Shown here: positions 17,885-25,800 of the stretch, piece after piece
Layout of the letters: every line of letters starts with the position of its first letter
Position numbering within the stretch: the stretch's first letter is position 1
NCBI GenBank assembly: GCA_018826895.1
Contig: JAHJYA010000122.1
Coordinates: 1 to 64,000, forward strand
From: Gammaproteobacteria bacterium
GTDB lineage: Bacteria; Pseudomonadota; Gammaproteobacteria; Pseudomonadales; Pseudomonadaceae
Direction: 5' to 3'
DNA: 64,000 bases
Position numbers and translations under genes: made by a program
The notes under the pieces: model-generated
Told to the model about the DNA's origin: nothing
The model's database searches: none
The model's input: only the letters and a program-made list of their open reading frames with translations

Positions 17885-19228
17885 TCACTGGGTATTGGCA
17901 ACGAACAAGACAATCTGCCAAGGGCTTGCATGGGATGTTTGCCCAGGCATCACGATATGCAGAGGCTGCTCAGGATCGAACCACTCGCCCGCAGCTTGAA
18001 TCACGAACAAGTGCGTTTCCTCGCCAACGCTGTATGTCACCTGTTCGGAGCGACTCATGGGCTGCTGGGTCAAACCGCTCATGCGCTGCCGGGCCAGCGT
18101 GACCAAGTGTGCCTGGGACGCGATGATCGCCTGACTGAGCCAGGACAACGCGGCCTGCTCACCCGTACCGGCGGGCATGCGTAAACCGATCACCAGGCGC
18201 TGGCGACGGGCCGAGGAGTCGGGCAGTTGGATACAGAACCCCTGCTCCACCGGGTTGAACGCCAGGCAGCGATAACCAACCCGCACTCGCGTCAGCACCA
18301 TGTTCAACCAGTCGATGACTTCGTCGAAACCGCGTTTGAGTTCGAGGTAATCAAGGGGCGCAAAAGCCGGCACCCCGGCGCCAGGGTCCAACGCACACCA
18401 GGCTCCAGCCATTCCCGTGAGCGCGCCATGCAGGCGATCTGGTGTAGCCACACGGCTATTGAGCGCAGCTTCTACCTCCGGCAATCGCGCCCAGAGCGCC
18501 GCCAATTGCCGCCGAACTTCCACCATATCGTCTTGATTGCCAGCCTGTTCAGCCTGCCGCAAGCGGCCGGCAAGAAACAGGCACTTTTCCCGGGCACTGG
18601 CACAGAGCCCGGCAACCTCACGGCCAATGACTGATTCGGGAAGTATCTGGGCACTTGGGGCGACATAGGGTTGGCGGACGAAGCCACCACCCTCCTTGGC
18701 AATGCGCAGCAGGGGCAAGCAAACCGAATCAACGCGTCCCGTATCTGTCACCAGGCGTAGGTTTGGGCGCCAAACCAGCACGGGTTCGGGGTGTTCGCCA
18801 CTGGCCAAATCCGGCACAGCATCCCCCATGACCGAGGTCAAACGCCCGGATAACGGCAATACCTGGCCACTGCGCCCCAGCGGATTGACAGCGAGGTAGA
18901 CCGTCACACAGGCGTTTGGCGACTCGGCAGTTGCCGGACCAACGTCCAGCTCCAGAGAAAGCCCGCTGCCTGGTAGCAGGCTAACCGGTAAGCCATCGGG
19001 CAAGATCGCCTCAAGGGCTTGGATGCGTACCAGACCAGCACTCAACGCAGCCGGATCGAGCTCACAGCGGTTCACCCCCCAAAACCAGGGATTGCCCGCC
19101 TGAGCGAAATGCGCTGCCAGCACTTCTGCACGCAGCCCTTGCAGTTGGAAATGCTGAGGCAACAACTGCATGCCTTCATGCCAACACACCGCGTCAGGCA
19201 AAACCTTCATACCACTCCCCTTCGACAT
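17885..19228 (-). CDS. tssK: type VI secretion baseplate protein TssK
   Basis: A 447-residue baseplate adaptor linking the TssEFG wedge to the membrane complex. The N-terminal sequence VCWHEGMQLLPQHFQLQGLR is the hallmark of the family (shell domain). Other conserved pieces are LDYLELKRGFDEVIDWLN and the C-terminal head region with SEQVTYSVGEETHLFVIQA. Length is normal. It lies between tssJ and tssL on the minus strand. An internal ATG six codons in (MKVLPDAV) is an alternative start and may be the real one. Confidence 0.93.
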   Translation of the reverse strand: MSKGSGMKVLPDAVCWHEGMQLLPQHFQLQGLRAEVLAAHFAQAGNPWFWGVNRCELDPAALSAGLVRIQALEAILPDGLPVSLLPGSGLSLELDVGPATAESPNACVTVYLAVNPLGRSGQVLPLSGRLTSVMGDAVPDLASGEHPEPVLVWRPNLRLVTDTGRVDSVCLPLLRIAKEGGGFVRQPYVAPSAQILPESVIGREVAGLCASAREKCLFLAGRLRQAEQAGNQDDMVEVRRQLAALWARLPEVEAALNSRVATPDRLHGALTGMAGAWCALDPGAGVPAFAPLDYLELKRGFDEVIDWLNMVLTRVRVGYRCLAFNPVEQGFCIQLPDSSARRQRLVIGLRMPAGTGEQAALSWLSQAIIASQAHLVTLARQRMSGLTQQPMSRSEQVTYSVGEETHLFVIQAAGEWFDPEQPLHIVMPGQTSHASPWQIVLFVANTQ

Positions 19229-19271
19229 CCACTGTTGTCATGAGCATGGAGCCACCTGGCACGAGGTTCAG

Positions 19272-19742
19272 CTAAGGCGCCCTATCGCTCAGCAAGCGCA
19301 TTTCCCTGCTATCGAACCTGAGCCAGATACGGCCCTGCTCATCCAAACGCAGACGGTGAGCACCTGGACTGTTATAGCCGGCGAAGACCAAAAGTCCAGC
19401 CGCAGGGGTGCCCGCCAGTGGGAAATCCCACACTTCCATGAACTGACCCGGGACCAGTTCCAGACTCCACACCGTAAATAATTGCCGATAGTCACGCCGA
19501 TACTGCTCCCGCTCAGCGAACCACTGCCTGGCGTTGACCCCCGAGAGCAGCTTCAGCAGCTCTGGATCCTCGACAGCGATAAAGTCGACGGCGATCGGCA
19601 TGTTGTCATTGGCGCGGGTAGCCACATCCAGCGTCACGCTGTCGAGCTGAACCTTTGGGCCGAATAGCGAACAACCGACCAGCAACACGGCCGCAATAGA
19701 ACCGAGAAAAAGCCAACGAGAAATGAAACGTCCCTGCCTCAT
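19272..19742 (-). CDS. tssJ: type VI secretion outer-membrane lipoprotein TssJ
   Basis: A 156-residue lipoprotein anchoring the T6SS membrane complex in the outer membrane. The signal sequence ends in the lipobox LVGCSLFG with the lipidated cysteine near residue 24. The mature domain begins KVQLDSVTLDVATRANDNMP and matches the transthyretin-like TssJ core, including an ANDN.P.AVDF block. It is the first gene of the minus-strand arm, and its start lies 207 bp from tssB. Both arms probably share one control region. Confidence 0.92.
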   Translation of the reverse strand: MRQGRFISRWLFLGSIAAVLLVGCSLFGPKVQLDSVTLDVATRANDNMPIAVDFIAVEDPELLKLLSGVNARQWFAEREQYRRDYRQLFTVWSLELVPGQFMEVWDFPLAGTPAAGLLVFAGYNSPGAHRLRLDEQGRIWLRFDSREMRLLSDRAP

Positions 19743-19764
19743 GAAAGTCGCACCTTAGATTTGT

Positions 19765-19816
19765 ATTTGCAAATTTATAGACCTGTTCTAGCGTCTATGG
19801 AAAGTTCGTTGTAGAC
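19765..19816. promoter_or_regulatory. candidate operator between the divergent T6SS arms
   Basis: The 207-bp tssJ-tssB gap is AT-rich near tssJ. It holds the palindrome ATTTGCAAAT (19765-19774), then the perfect inverted repeat ATAGAC-N10-GTCTAT (19777-19798) and another TAGAC (19812-19816). The TAGAC half-site therefore occurs three times in 40 bp. I found no convincing -24/-12 element and only weak -10/-35 matches here. The regulator is unknown. Confidence 0.35.
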
Positions 19817-19949
19817 GGACTTGAATGGATCGCCAAGGACAGGCCTGCTGCTCGGCTTACCTGTCGTACTCGTGATCTTGCAAGGGAGTGCGAGCACGGA
19901 GCCCCTCCGCTGCATTGCGCTCCAGGAACTGTCCCGGAGCTCAACCACC

Positions 19950-20513
19950 ATGGCTGAAAGCACGCAGCACAAACTGGACCGCATCCGTCCACCCCGCGTC
20001 CAGATCACCTACGACGTCGAAATCGGCAACGCCATCGAAAAAAAGGAATTGCCGTTGGTCGTTGGCATTCTTGCCGACCTCTCCGGCAAGCCTGATCAGC
20101 CCCTGCCCAAACTGGGCGAACGGCGCTTCACCGACATCGACCGAGACAACTTCAATCAGGTTCTCGCCTCCATTGCGCCACGCGCCGCCCTGCAGGTGGA
20201 CAACACCATCAGCGCTGATGGCAGCAAGCTCAATGTCGAGCTGAGGTTCAAGGACATCGACGATTTTGACCCAGTCAATATCGTCAAGCAGATCACCCCG
20301 CTGCACCGACTCTTCGAGGCTCGCCAACGCCTGCGCGACCTGCTGACCAAGCTGGACGGCAATGACGACCTGGACAAACTGCTCAAGGACGTGGTGAGCA
20401 ATACCGAGGGCCTACAGGAAATCAAATCGGCTCGCCCGGAAACCCCACCCGCGACGGAGTCTGCGTCTGCGGAAAGCAGCGACAGTGACGAAACGAGCGA
20501 ACCGCAGGCCTGA
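19950..20513 (+). CDS. tssB: type VI secretion contractile sheath small subunit TssB (VipA)
   Basis: A 187-residue sheath protein that forms the contractile tube with TssC. The N-terminal region has HKLDRIRPPRVQITYDVEIG and then LPLVVGILADLSG, both conserved. The middle reads RFTDIDRDNFNQVLASIAPR, and the C-terminal tail is a charged low-complexity SESSDSDE stretch. ATG 19950 was chosen because CGGAG precedes it and the family start is short; the open frame extends further left without support. It is the first gene of the plus-strand arm. Confidence 0.95.
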   Translation: MAESTQHKLDRIRPPRVQITYDVEIGNAIEKKELPLVVGILADLSGKPDQPLPKLGERRFTDIDRDNFNQVLASIAPRAALQVDNTISADGSKLNVELRFKDIDDFDPVNIVKQITPLHRLFEARQRLRDLLTKLDGNDDLDKLLKDVVSNTEGLQEIKSARPETPPATESASAESSDSDETSEPQA

Positions 20514-20542
20514 CCGATACGCGAATTTCCGGAGAACTCACC

Positions 20543-22021
20543 ATGGCAACAAAAGCCGACACATCCAGTGAAAGCAGCACACAAACCCTGACCTTGCTTG
20601 ACCGCATCATCGCCGAAGGCCGTATGGCCCATGACGACAGCCAGCAGGGCTATGCCCGCGATATGCTCGCGGAATTCGCCACTCAGGTACTCGACGAAGG
20701 CATGGCCATCGACAAGGACACGGTGGCCATGATCAATGACCGTATTAGTCAGATCGACGAACTGATCAGCGCGCAACTCAACGAAGTCCTTCACCACCCC
20801 GACCTGCAGAAACTCGAAGCCTCCTGGCGCGGCTTGCACTTACTGGTGCAAAACACCGAGACCAGCAGCCGCCTGAAATTGCGCTTGCTCAACGTCACCC
20901 AGAAAGAGCTGCAGACCGACCTGGAAAAAGCCGTCGAATTCGACCAAAGCGCGTTGTTCAAAAAGATCTACGAAGAAGAATACGGCACCTTCGGCGGACA
21001 CCCGTTCAGCCTGCTGGTAGGCGACTACAACTTCGGTCGCCATCCTCAGGACGTAGCCTTGCTGGAAAAGCTTTCCAACGTCGCCGCGGCCGCTCACGCC
21101 CCCTTCATTGCTGCAGCCAGTGCGCGCTTGTTCGACATGAACAGCTTTACTGAGCTGGCCGTGCCACGCGATCTGGCCAAAGTGTTCGAGAGTCAGGAGC
21201 TGATCAAGTGGCGCAGCTTCCGCGAGAGCGAAGACTCACGCTACGTCTCCCTGGTGCTGCCGAATTTTCTTCTGCGCCTGCCCTACGGCCCGGACACCAA
21301 ACCGGTGGAGGGGATGAACTATGTGGAAGACGTCGATGGCACTGACCATTCCAAATACCTTTGGGGGAACGCCGCCTGGGTACTGGCACAGCGCATCACC
21401 GAAGCCTTCGCCAAATATGGCTGGTGTGCGGCGATCCGCGGTACCGAGGGCGGCGGCGCGGTAGCCGGCCTACCGGCGCATACCTTCCGTACCAGCTCCG
21501 GCGACCTCTCGCTGAAGTGCCCCACCGAAGTGGCCATTACCGATCGCCGTGAGAAGGAGCTCAACGATCTCGGGTTCATCGCCCTGTGTCACAAGAAGAA
21601 CTCTGACCTGGCGGTTTTCTTCGGCGGCCAGACCACCAACAAGGCACGTCTGTACAACACCAATGAGGCCAACGCCAACGCACGCATCTCGGCGATGCTG
21701 CCCTATGTGCTGGCCGCCTCGCGGTTTGCCCATTACCTGAAGGTCATCATGCGCGACAAGGTGGGTAGCTTCATGACCCGCGACAACGTACAGACCTACT
21801 TGAACAACTGGATTGCCGACTACGTCCTGATCAACGACAACGCCCCCCAGGAAATCAAGGCCCAATACCCCTTGCGTGAAGCACGGGTGGATGTCTCCGA
21901 GGTCGCCGGCAAGCCGGGGGTTTATCGCGCGACGGTGTTCCTGCGGCCGCACTTCCAGTTGGAAGAGCTGACCGCCTCGATTCGCCTGGTAGCCGAACTG
22001 CCGCCACCGGTAGCCGCCTGA
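20543..22021 (+). CDS. tssC: type VI secretion contractile sheath large subunit TssC (VipB)
   Basis: A 492-residue protein, the larger half of the sheath heterodimer and the part bound by ClpV for recycling after contraction. Conserved blocks include LEASWRGLHLLVQNTETSSR, FSLLVGDYNFGRHPQDVALL, the PYGPDTKPVEGMNYVE stretch and KVGSFMTRDNVQTYLNNWI. Length is standard. It begins 29 nt after tssB with TCCGGAGAAC as ribosome site. A strong hairpin follows the stop, before hcp. Confidence 0.96.
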   Translation: MATKADTSSESSTQTLTLLDRIIAEGRMAHDDSQQGYARDMLAEFATQVLDEGMAIDKDTVAMINDRISQIDELISAQLNEVLHHPDLQKLEASWRGLHLLVQNTETSSRLKLRLLNVTQKELQTDLEKAVEFDQSALFKKIYEEEYGTFGGHPFSLLVGDYNFGRHPQDVALLEKLSNVAAAAHAPFIAAASARLFDMNSFTELAVPRDLAKVFESQELIKWRSFRESEDSRYVSLVLPNFLLRLPYGPDTKPVEGMNYVEDVDGTDHSKYLWGNAAWVLAQRITEAFAKYGWCAAIRGTEGGGAVAGLPAHTFRTSSGDLSLKCPTEVAITDRREKELNDLGFIALCHKKNSDLAVFFGGQTTNKARLYNTNEANANARISAMLPYVLAASRFAHYLKVIMRDKVGSFMTRDNVQTYLNNWIADYVLINDNAPQEIKAQYPLREARVDVSEVAGKPGVYRATVFLRPHFQLEELTASIRLVAELPPPVAA

Positions 22022-22028
22022 GTTGCAT

Positions 22029-22052
22029 AGCCCGCAGCTTTAACTGCGGGCT
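22029..22052 (+). terminator. hairpin between tssC and hcp (attenuator or mRNA-stabilising)
   Basis: AGCCCGCAG pairs perfectly with CTGCGGGCT across a 6-nt loop (CTTTAA). The run after it is C-rich, then TTTT, so it is at best a leaky terminator. In position, 7 nt after the tssC stop and 39 nt before hcp, it could lower read-through or protect a processed hcp message. An AGGAG follows for hcp. Confidence 0.6.
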
Positions 22053-22090
22053 CTTCGCCCCCCCTTTTCCTGATCCAGGAGTTAGCAGCA

Positions 22091-22588
22091 ATGGATGCGA
22101 TCATTCTCGACCTCGGCGACACCATCAAAGGTGACAGCCTGCTTGAGGGTTACACCGACAAGATCGAATTGATGTCCTACAGCCACAACGTGGCCATGCA
22201 GGTCACCAACGATGTCAGCAACTCGGAGCGTACCTCCGGTAAGCCACATATCGGTGAGTTCACCGTCACTAAGTTCGTCGACACCTCAACCCCAACGCTC
22301 AATGAATACTGCTGTGCCGGCAAACCCATTCCAACGGCCAAGATCACCATCGGCCGCAACGCCGCCGAGGGCGATGGCAAGCTACTGCCCTTCATTATTT
22401 ACACTCTGGACAACGTAGTGCTGTCCAACGTCAGTGTCAGCGGTGGCGCCGGCGGTAAGCCGGTGGAAACCCTGTCGCTCAACTTCACCAAAATCAAATG
22501 GGAGCTCACCGCGCAAAAGGACGATGGCACCAAGGAAGGCACAGCCGCCTCGACCTGGGACCTCGCTGCCAACAAACTGGTCAAGTAA
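22091..22588 (+). CDS. hcp: type VI secretion tube protein Hcp
   Basis: A 165-residue Hcp that stacks as hexameric rings to form the inner tube expelled during firing. It starts MDAIILDLGDTIKGDSLLEG and carries the family strand FIIYTLDNVVLSNVSVSGG. The C-terminus has LNFTKIKWELTAQ. No toxin extension is present. It is preceded by a 69-nt gap with a 9-bp hairpin and a good AGGAG site, features that often allow high Hcp output relative to neighbours. tssE starts 9 nt after its stop. Confidence 0.96.
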   Translation: MDAIILDLGDTIKGDSLLEGYTDKIELMSYSHNVAMQVTNDVSNSERTSGKPHIGEFTVTKFVDTSTPTLNEYCCAGKPIPTAKITIGRNAAEGDGKLLPFIIYTLDNVVLSNVSVSGGAGGKPVETLSLNFTKIKWELTAQKDDGTKEGTAASTWDLAANKLVK

Positions 22589-22597
22589 GGATTGCCC

Positions 22598-23038
22598 ATG
22601 TCCCAGGCCGGCCCGCAGCCACCACTTTTCGAGCGCCTGTCCAGTCAAACGGAAAGCCTGCGCGCGCTCGATCAGGATGCACTCGCCGAGTCGGTGCGCT
22701 GCGAGCTTGGTCGCCTGCTCAATACACGCCGCGCCACGCGTGCAAAGGGCGCGGCGCTCAGCGTGATTGACTATGGCATTGCCGACTGGAGTGCCCTGCA
22801 GTCACTTCGCGAGGAAGACCGCCGTACCCTGCTACGGGAAATTCGCTTGGCCATACAGGTTTTCGAACCACGTCTGCAACTGAGCGAACTGGATATACAA
22901 ACGCCGCACGGCCAGCCTCAGCGGCTGCTGATTCGCCTCGGCGGGATGTTGCGCGCTGGCCAGCAACACTGGCCGGCCGTATTCGTTATCGACAATGCGG
23001 CAGAAGGTATCGAGGTGCGCCATGAGCGACTCGATTGA
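22598..23038 (+). CDS. tssE: type VI secretion baseplate wedge protein TssE (gp25-like)
   Basis: A 146-residue baseplate wedge subunit related to phage T4 gp25. It begins MSQAGPQPPLFERL, has ESVRCELGRLLNTRRATRAK and then LSVIDYGIADWSALQSL; these match the conserved L.R.LN.R pattern of the gp25-like domain. The conserved glutamate-rich EIRLAIQVFEPRLQLSELDI block follows. ATG 22598 was preferred to the TTG at 22592 because TAAGGA lies 8 nt before it. It overlaps tssF by 17 nt. Confidence 0.93.
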   Translation: MSQAGPQPPLFERLSSQTESLRALDQDALAESVRCELGRLLNTRRATRAKGAALSVIDYGIADWSALQSLREEDRRTLLREIRLAIQVFEPRLQLSELDIQTPHGQPQRLLIRLGGMLRAGQQHWPAVFVIDNAAEGIEVRHERLD

Positions 23039-24818
23039 CGCCGAACTGCTTGATTACTATCAACGCGAACTGACCTGGCTGCGCCATGCCGGCAGCAATT
23101 TCGCGACCCGATACCCCAAGGTTGCCCGGCGTCTGGAACTGGCGCCAGGCGAATGCCCCGACCCGCATGTAGAGCGCCTACTGGAAGGATTTTCCCTGCT
23201 GACTGCGCGCCTGCAACGGCGCCTGGACGACGACTATGCGGAGTTCAGCGACGCTCTGCTGGAACAGCTCTACCCGCTGGCATTGCGCCCGCTGCCCTCC
23301 TGCTCCATCGTCCAGTTCGATCCTGACCCGACACAGGGGAATCTGGCCGAAGGCTTTAGCATCCCCCGTGACACGCCCCTGTTTGTCACCACCGCAGAAG
23401 GCGCCAGCGTGCACCTGCGCACCACCGCCGAAGCCATGCTCTGGCCCTTGTACATCAGCGAAGCCACGCTACTCGACGGTGATGAAGCAGTCGCCCTCAC
23501 TCAGCAGCCATTGGCCCGCTCGGCCCTGAGTCTGCATCTGCAGTGCCTGGGTGAGTTCGACTGGGCGCAGTTACCGATCAGCCAATTACGTGTACATCTT
23601 GCCGCTTCGCCCGTGACTAATGCTGCACTCTACGATCTGCTAGGTGCACATGCCTTGGGCATCCATTGCGGGGCGCCGGATCAGCCGCTGCAAGCTTGCC
23701 ACGGTGCCCCGGGCATCGTGGGCTTCGGCGAAGACCAGACACTGCTACCCGATGAAGACGGCCAGCACCCAGGTCTACGTCTACTGGCGGAATACTTCGC
23801 CTTCCCGGACAAATTCGCCTTCTTCGATATCCCCCTGACGCCCCCCGTCGATGGCACTGAATGCCGTGTACTTATCACCTTCGATCGAGCGCCACGCAGC
23901 CGCCTACACCTGCAAGCGAGCGAACTGCGCCTGGGCTGCGTGCCGGCCATCAACCTGTTCCCACGCACATCCGAGCCATTGCGCCCGGATGGTACCCGCA
24001 GCGAGTACCGCCTGGTGGCCGATGCGCATCGGGAGAACAGCGTCGAGATCCACAGCATCCGTAGCGTTCGTGCCGTATCCCCCAGCGGGGTGCATCCGGT
24101 GCCGGCCTACTACGGCCATAGCCACGGCCAAGGGGAAGCAGGCCGGGATCTCTACTGGCATACACGGCGGGTCCAGGGCATGACGCCCAACCGCTTGGGC
24201 ACCGACCTGTTATTGAGCCTGGTGGATACCAGCTTAGACCCGTTACAGGACGCCCCCGAATACAGCCTTACCGCCGACCTGCGCTGCACCAACCGGCATC
24301 TGGCCGAGCGCTTGCCGGCCGGCACCCGTCTTGGTTTCGAGCGCCCCGGCCCTATTGCCCTGGCCAGCTTGCTGACACCACCCACGCCGCAGAGCCTGCC
24401 GCACCTGTCCGGGCAATCGCGCTGGCGCCTGGTTTCGCAACTGACCCTCAATCACCTGTCCCTGGTCGAAGGCCCCCAGGCGCTGGAAGCCCTGCGCGAA
24501 CTGCTCGGTTTGCACAACCTGCGCGACGAAAACAGTGCGCGACGGCAGATTGCCGGCATCCAGCAACTGCGCTGCGAGCGGGTGATGGCGCAAGTCGGGG
24601 CAGACGCCTGGCGAGGCTGGCGCAATGGCCTGGAAGTGCGTGTGAATTTGGACCCAGAGCATTTTGTCGGTGCCAGTCCGGTGCTGTTTTCTGCCGTGTT
24701 GGCGCAGTTCTTTTCTGTCTATGCCACCACCAACCGCTTCGTGCGAACCGTCCTGCTAGACGCTGACAAGGAAGTAAAAACGTGGTCACCCCAAGCCGGC
24801 ATGCCGTTGTCGCTCTGA
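23022..24818 (+). CDS. tssF: type VI secretion baseplate protein TssF (ImpG/VasA)
   Basis: A 598-residue baseplate component that forms the wedge with TssE, TssG and TssK. The diagnostic start is LLDYYQRELTWLRHAGSNFA, followed by YPKVARRLEL and PDPHVERLLEGFSLLTARLQ. The C-terminus contains NRFVRTVLLDADKEVKTWSP, also typical. ATG 23022 overlaps the tssE end by 17 nt, and the gene runs 37 nt into tssG. Length is normal for the family. Confidence 0.94.
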   Translation: MSDSIDAELLDYYQRELTWLRHAGSNFATRYPKVARRLELAPGECPDPHVERLLEGFSLLTARLQRRLDDDYAEFSDALLEQLYPLALRPLPSCSIVQFDPDPTQGNLAEGFSIPRDTPLFVTTAEGASVHLRTTAEAMLWPLYISEATLLDGDEAVALTQQPLARSALSLHLQCLGEFDWAQLPISQLRVHLAASPVTNAALYDLLGAHALGIHCGAPDQPLQACHGAPGIVGFGEDQTLLPDEDGQHPGLRLLAEYFAFPDKFAFFDIPLTPPVDGTECRVLITFDRAPRSRLHLQASELRLGCVPAINLFPRTSEPLRPDGTRSEYRLVADAHRENSVEIHSIRSVRAVSPSGVHPVPAYYGHSHGQGEAGRDLYWHTRRVQGMTPNRLGTDLLLSLVDTSLDPLQDAPEYSLTADLRCTNRHLAERLPAGTRLGFERPGPIALASLLTPPTPQSLPHLSGQSRWRLVSQLTLNHLSLVEGPQALEALRELLGLHNLRDENSARRQIAGIQQLRCERVMAQVGADAWRGWRNGLEVRVNLDPEHFVGASPVLFSAVLAQFFSVYATTNRFVRTVLLDADKEVKTWSPQAGMPLSL

Positions 24819-25798
24819 GCGAACGTTTGCGCAATACGCCACAGGCTTTCGAGCTGCTGCAGGCGTTGTTGCTGCTGGAGCGGGAACGGCCGAGTGCCGC
24901 CCTCCTCGGCCAGAGTGCCTCTCCGCAAGGGGAGGCGGTGCGCTTACGCGGGCCACTGACCGCCAGTTTTGCCGTCAGCCAGGTGGAGAGCCTGATGCAA
25001 GAGCCGGGGCAGCCCATCACGCTGACCACCCCGGTATTCGGTCTCGGCGGTCCTGACGGCCCGCTGCCCTATGCCTATCAGGAATGGCTGGCGCAGCGCG
25101 CCCGGCTGAAAGACCACGCGCCTGCCGAGTTCCTCGATATTTTCCAACACCGCCTGCTCAGCCTGCTCTACCGCGTGCTCGGCAAGCATCGCTTGGCCTT
25201 GGGTTTTCGCACACCGCAGGACACCCCTGTGCAGGCACAACTGCTGGCGCTCTGCGGTCTTCTGCCCGATGCGCTACAACAGCGCCTGGCCGTACCTGAT
25301 GCCACGGTCACCGCACGCACCGCTCTGTTCGCTGGCAGCCGCCGCTCGTTAGCCGGGTTTGCCGCGCTGGTCAGCCAGCAATTTTCTGTGAGCACCCGCT
25401 TCGAGGCCTACTGCGGCAGTTGGCGAGACATTCCCGCCGCCAGCCGCAGCTGCCTGCAACGCAACGGCCGCAACCTGAGTCTGGGCCGCAGTGCGATTGC
25501 CGGCATCCGCGTGTGGGACGAGCACGCCGGAATCCGCCTGATCCTCGGCCCACTCAGTAGCGCACGGGCAGAAGATTTCTTGCCCAGCGGCAGCGCCCAC
25601 GCCGAACTCGCCAGCCTTGCCGGCTTTTACTTTGGCCCAGACCTGGACTGCGAATTACGCCTGCTGGTGCGCCCCGGCGCGCCACTCACCCTCGACCGCA
25701 GCGCGCCACCCCGGCTGCGCTGGAGCAGCGGCCTGCACCTGCGCAGTGAGCAACTGCAACAAATCGACACCCGCTTGCGGCAGAGCGAGGTGGCCTGA
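24782..25798 (+). CDS. tssG: type VI secretion baseplate protein TssG (ImpH/VasB)
   Basis: A 338-residue baseplate subunit. The core motif is VFGLGGPDGPLPYAYQEWLA, followed by HAPAEFLDIFQHRLLSLLYR, both diagnostic for TssG. It starts at GTG with AAGGAAG 8 nt upstream, overlapping tssF by 37 nt. The C-terminal half has FAALVSQQFSVSTRFEAYCG and GRSAIAGIRVWDE. Stop and clpV start are 2 nt apart, so the pair is probably translated together. Confidence 0.93.
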   Translation: MVTPSRHAVVALSERLRNTPQAFELLQALLLLERERPSAALLGQSASPQGEAVRLRGPLTASFAVSQVESLMQEPGQPITLTTPVFGLGGPDGPLPYAYQEWLAQRARLKDHAPAEFLDIFQHRLLSLLYRVLGKHRLALGFRTPQDTPVQAQLLALCGLLPDALQQRLAVPDATVTARTALFAGSRRSLAGFAALVSQQFSVSTRFEAYCGSWRDIPAASRSCLQRNGRNLSLGRSAIAGIRVWDEHAGIRLILGPLSSARAEDFLPSGSAHAELASLAGFYFGPDLDCELRLLVRPGAPLTLDRSAPPRLRWSSGLHLRSEQLQQIDTRLRQSEVA

Positions 25799-25800
25799 GC

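Noticed and set aside
19257-19272. TGGCACGAGG as a second sigma-54 promoter
   Set aside because: The required GC at -12 is absent at the right spacing, and it points into tssJ from its 3' end.
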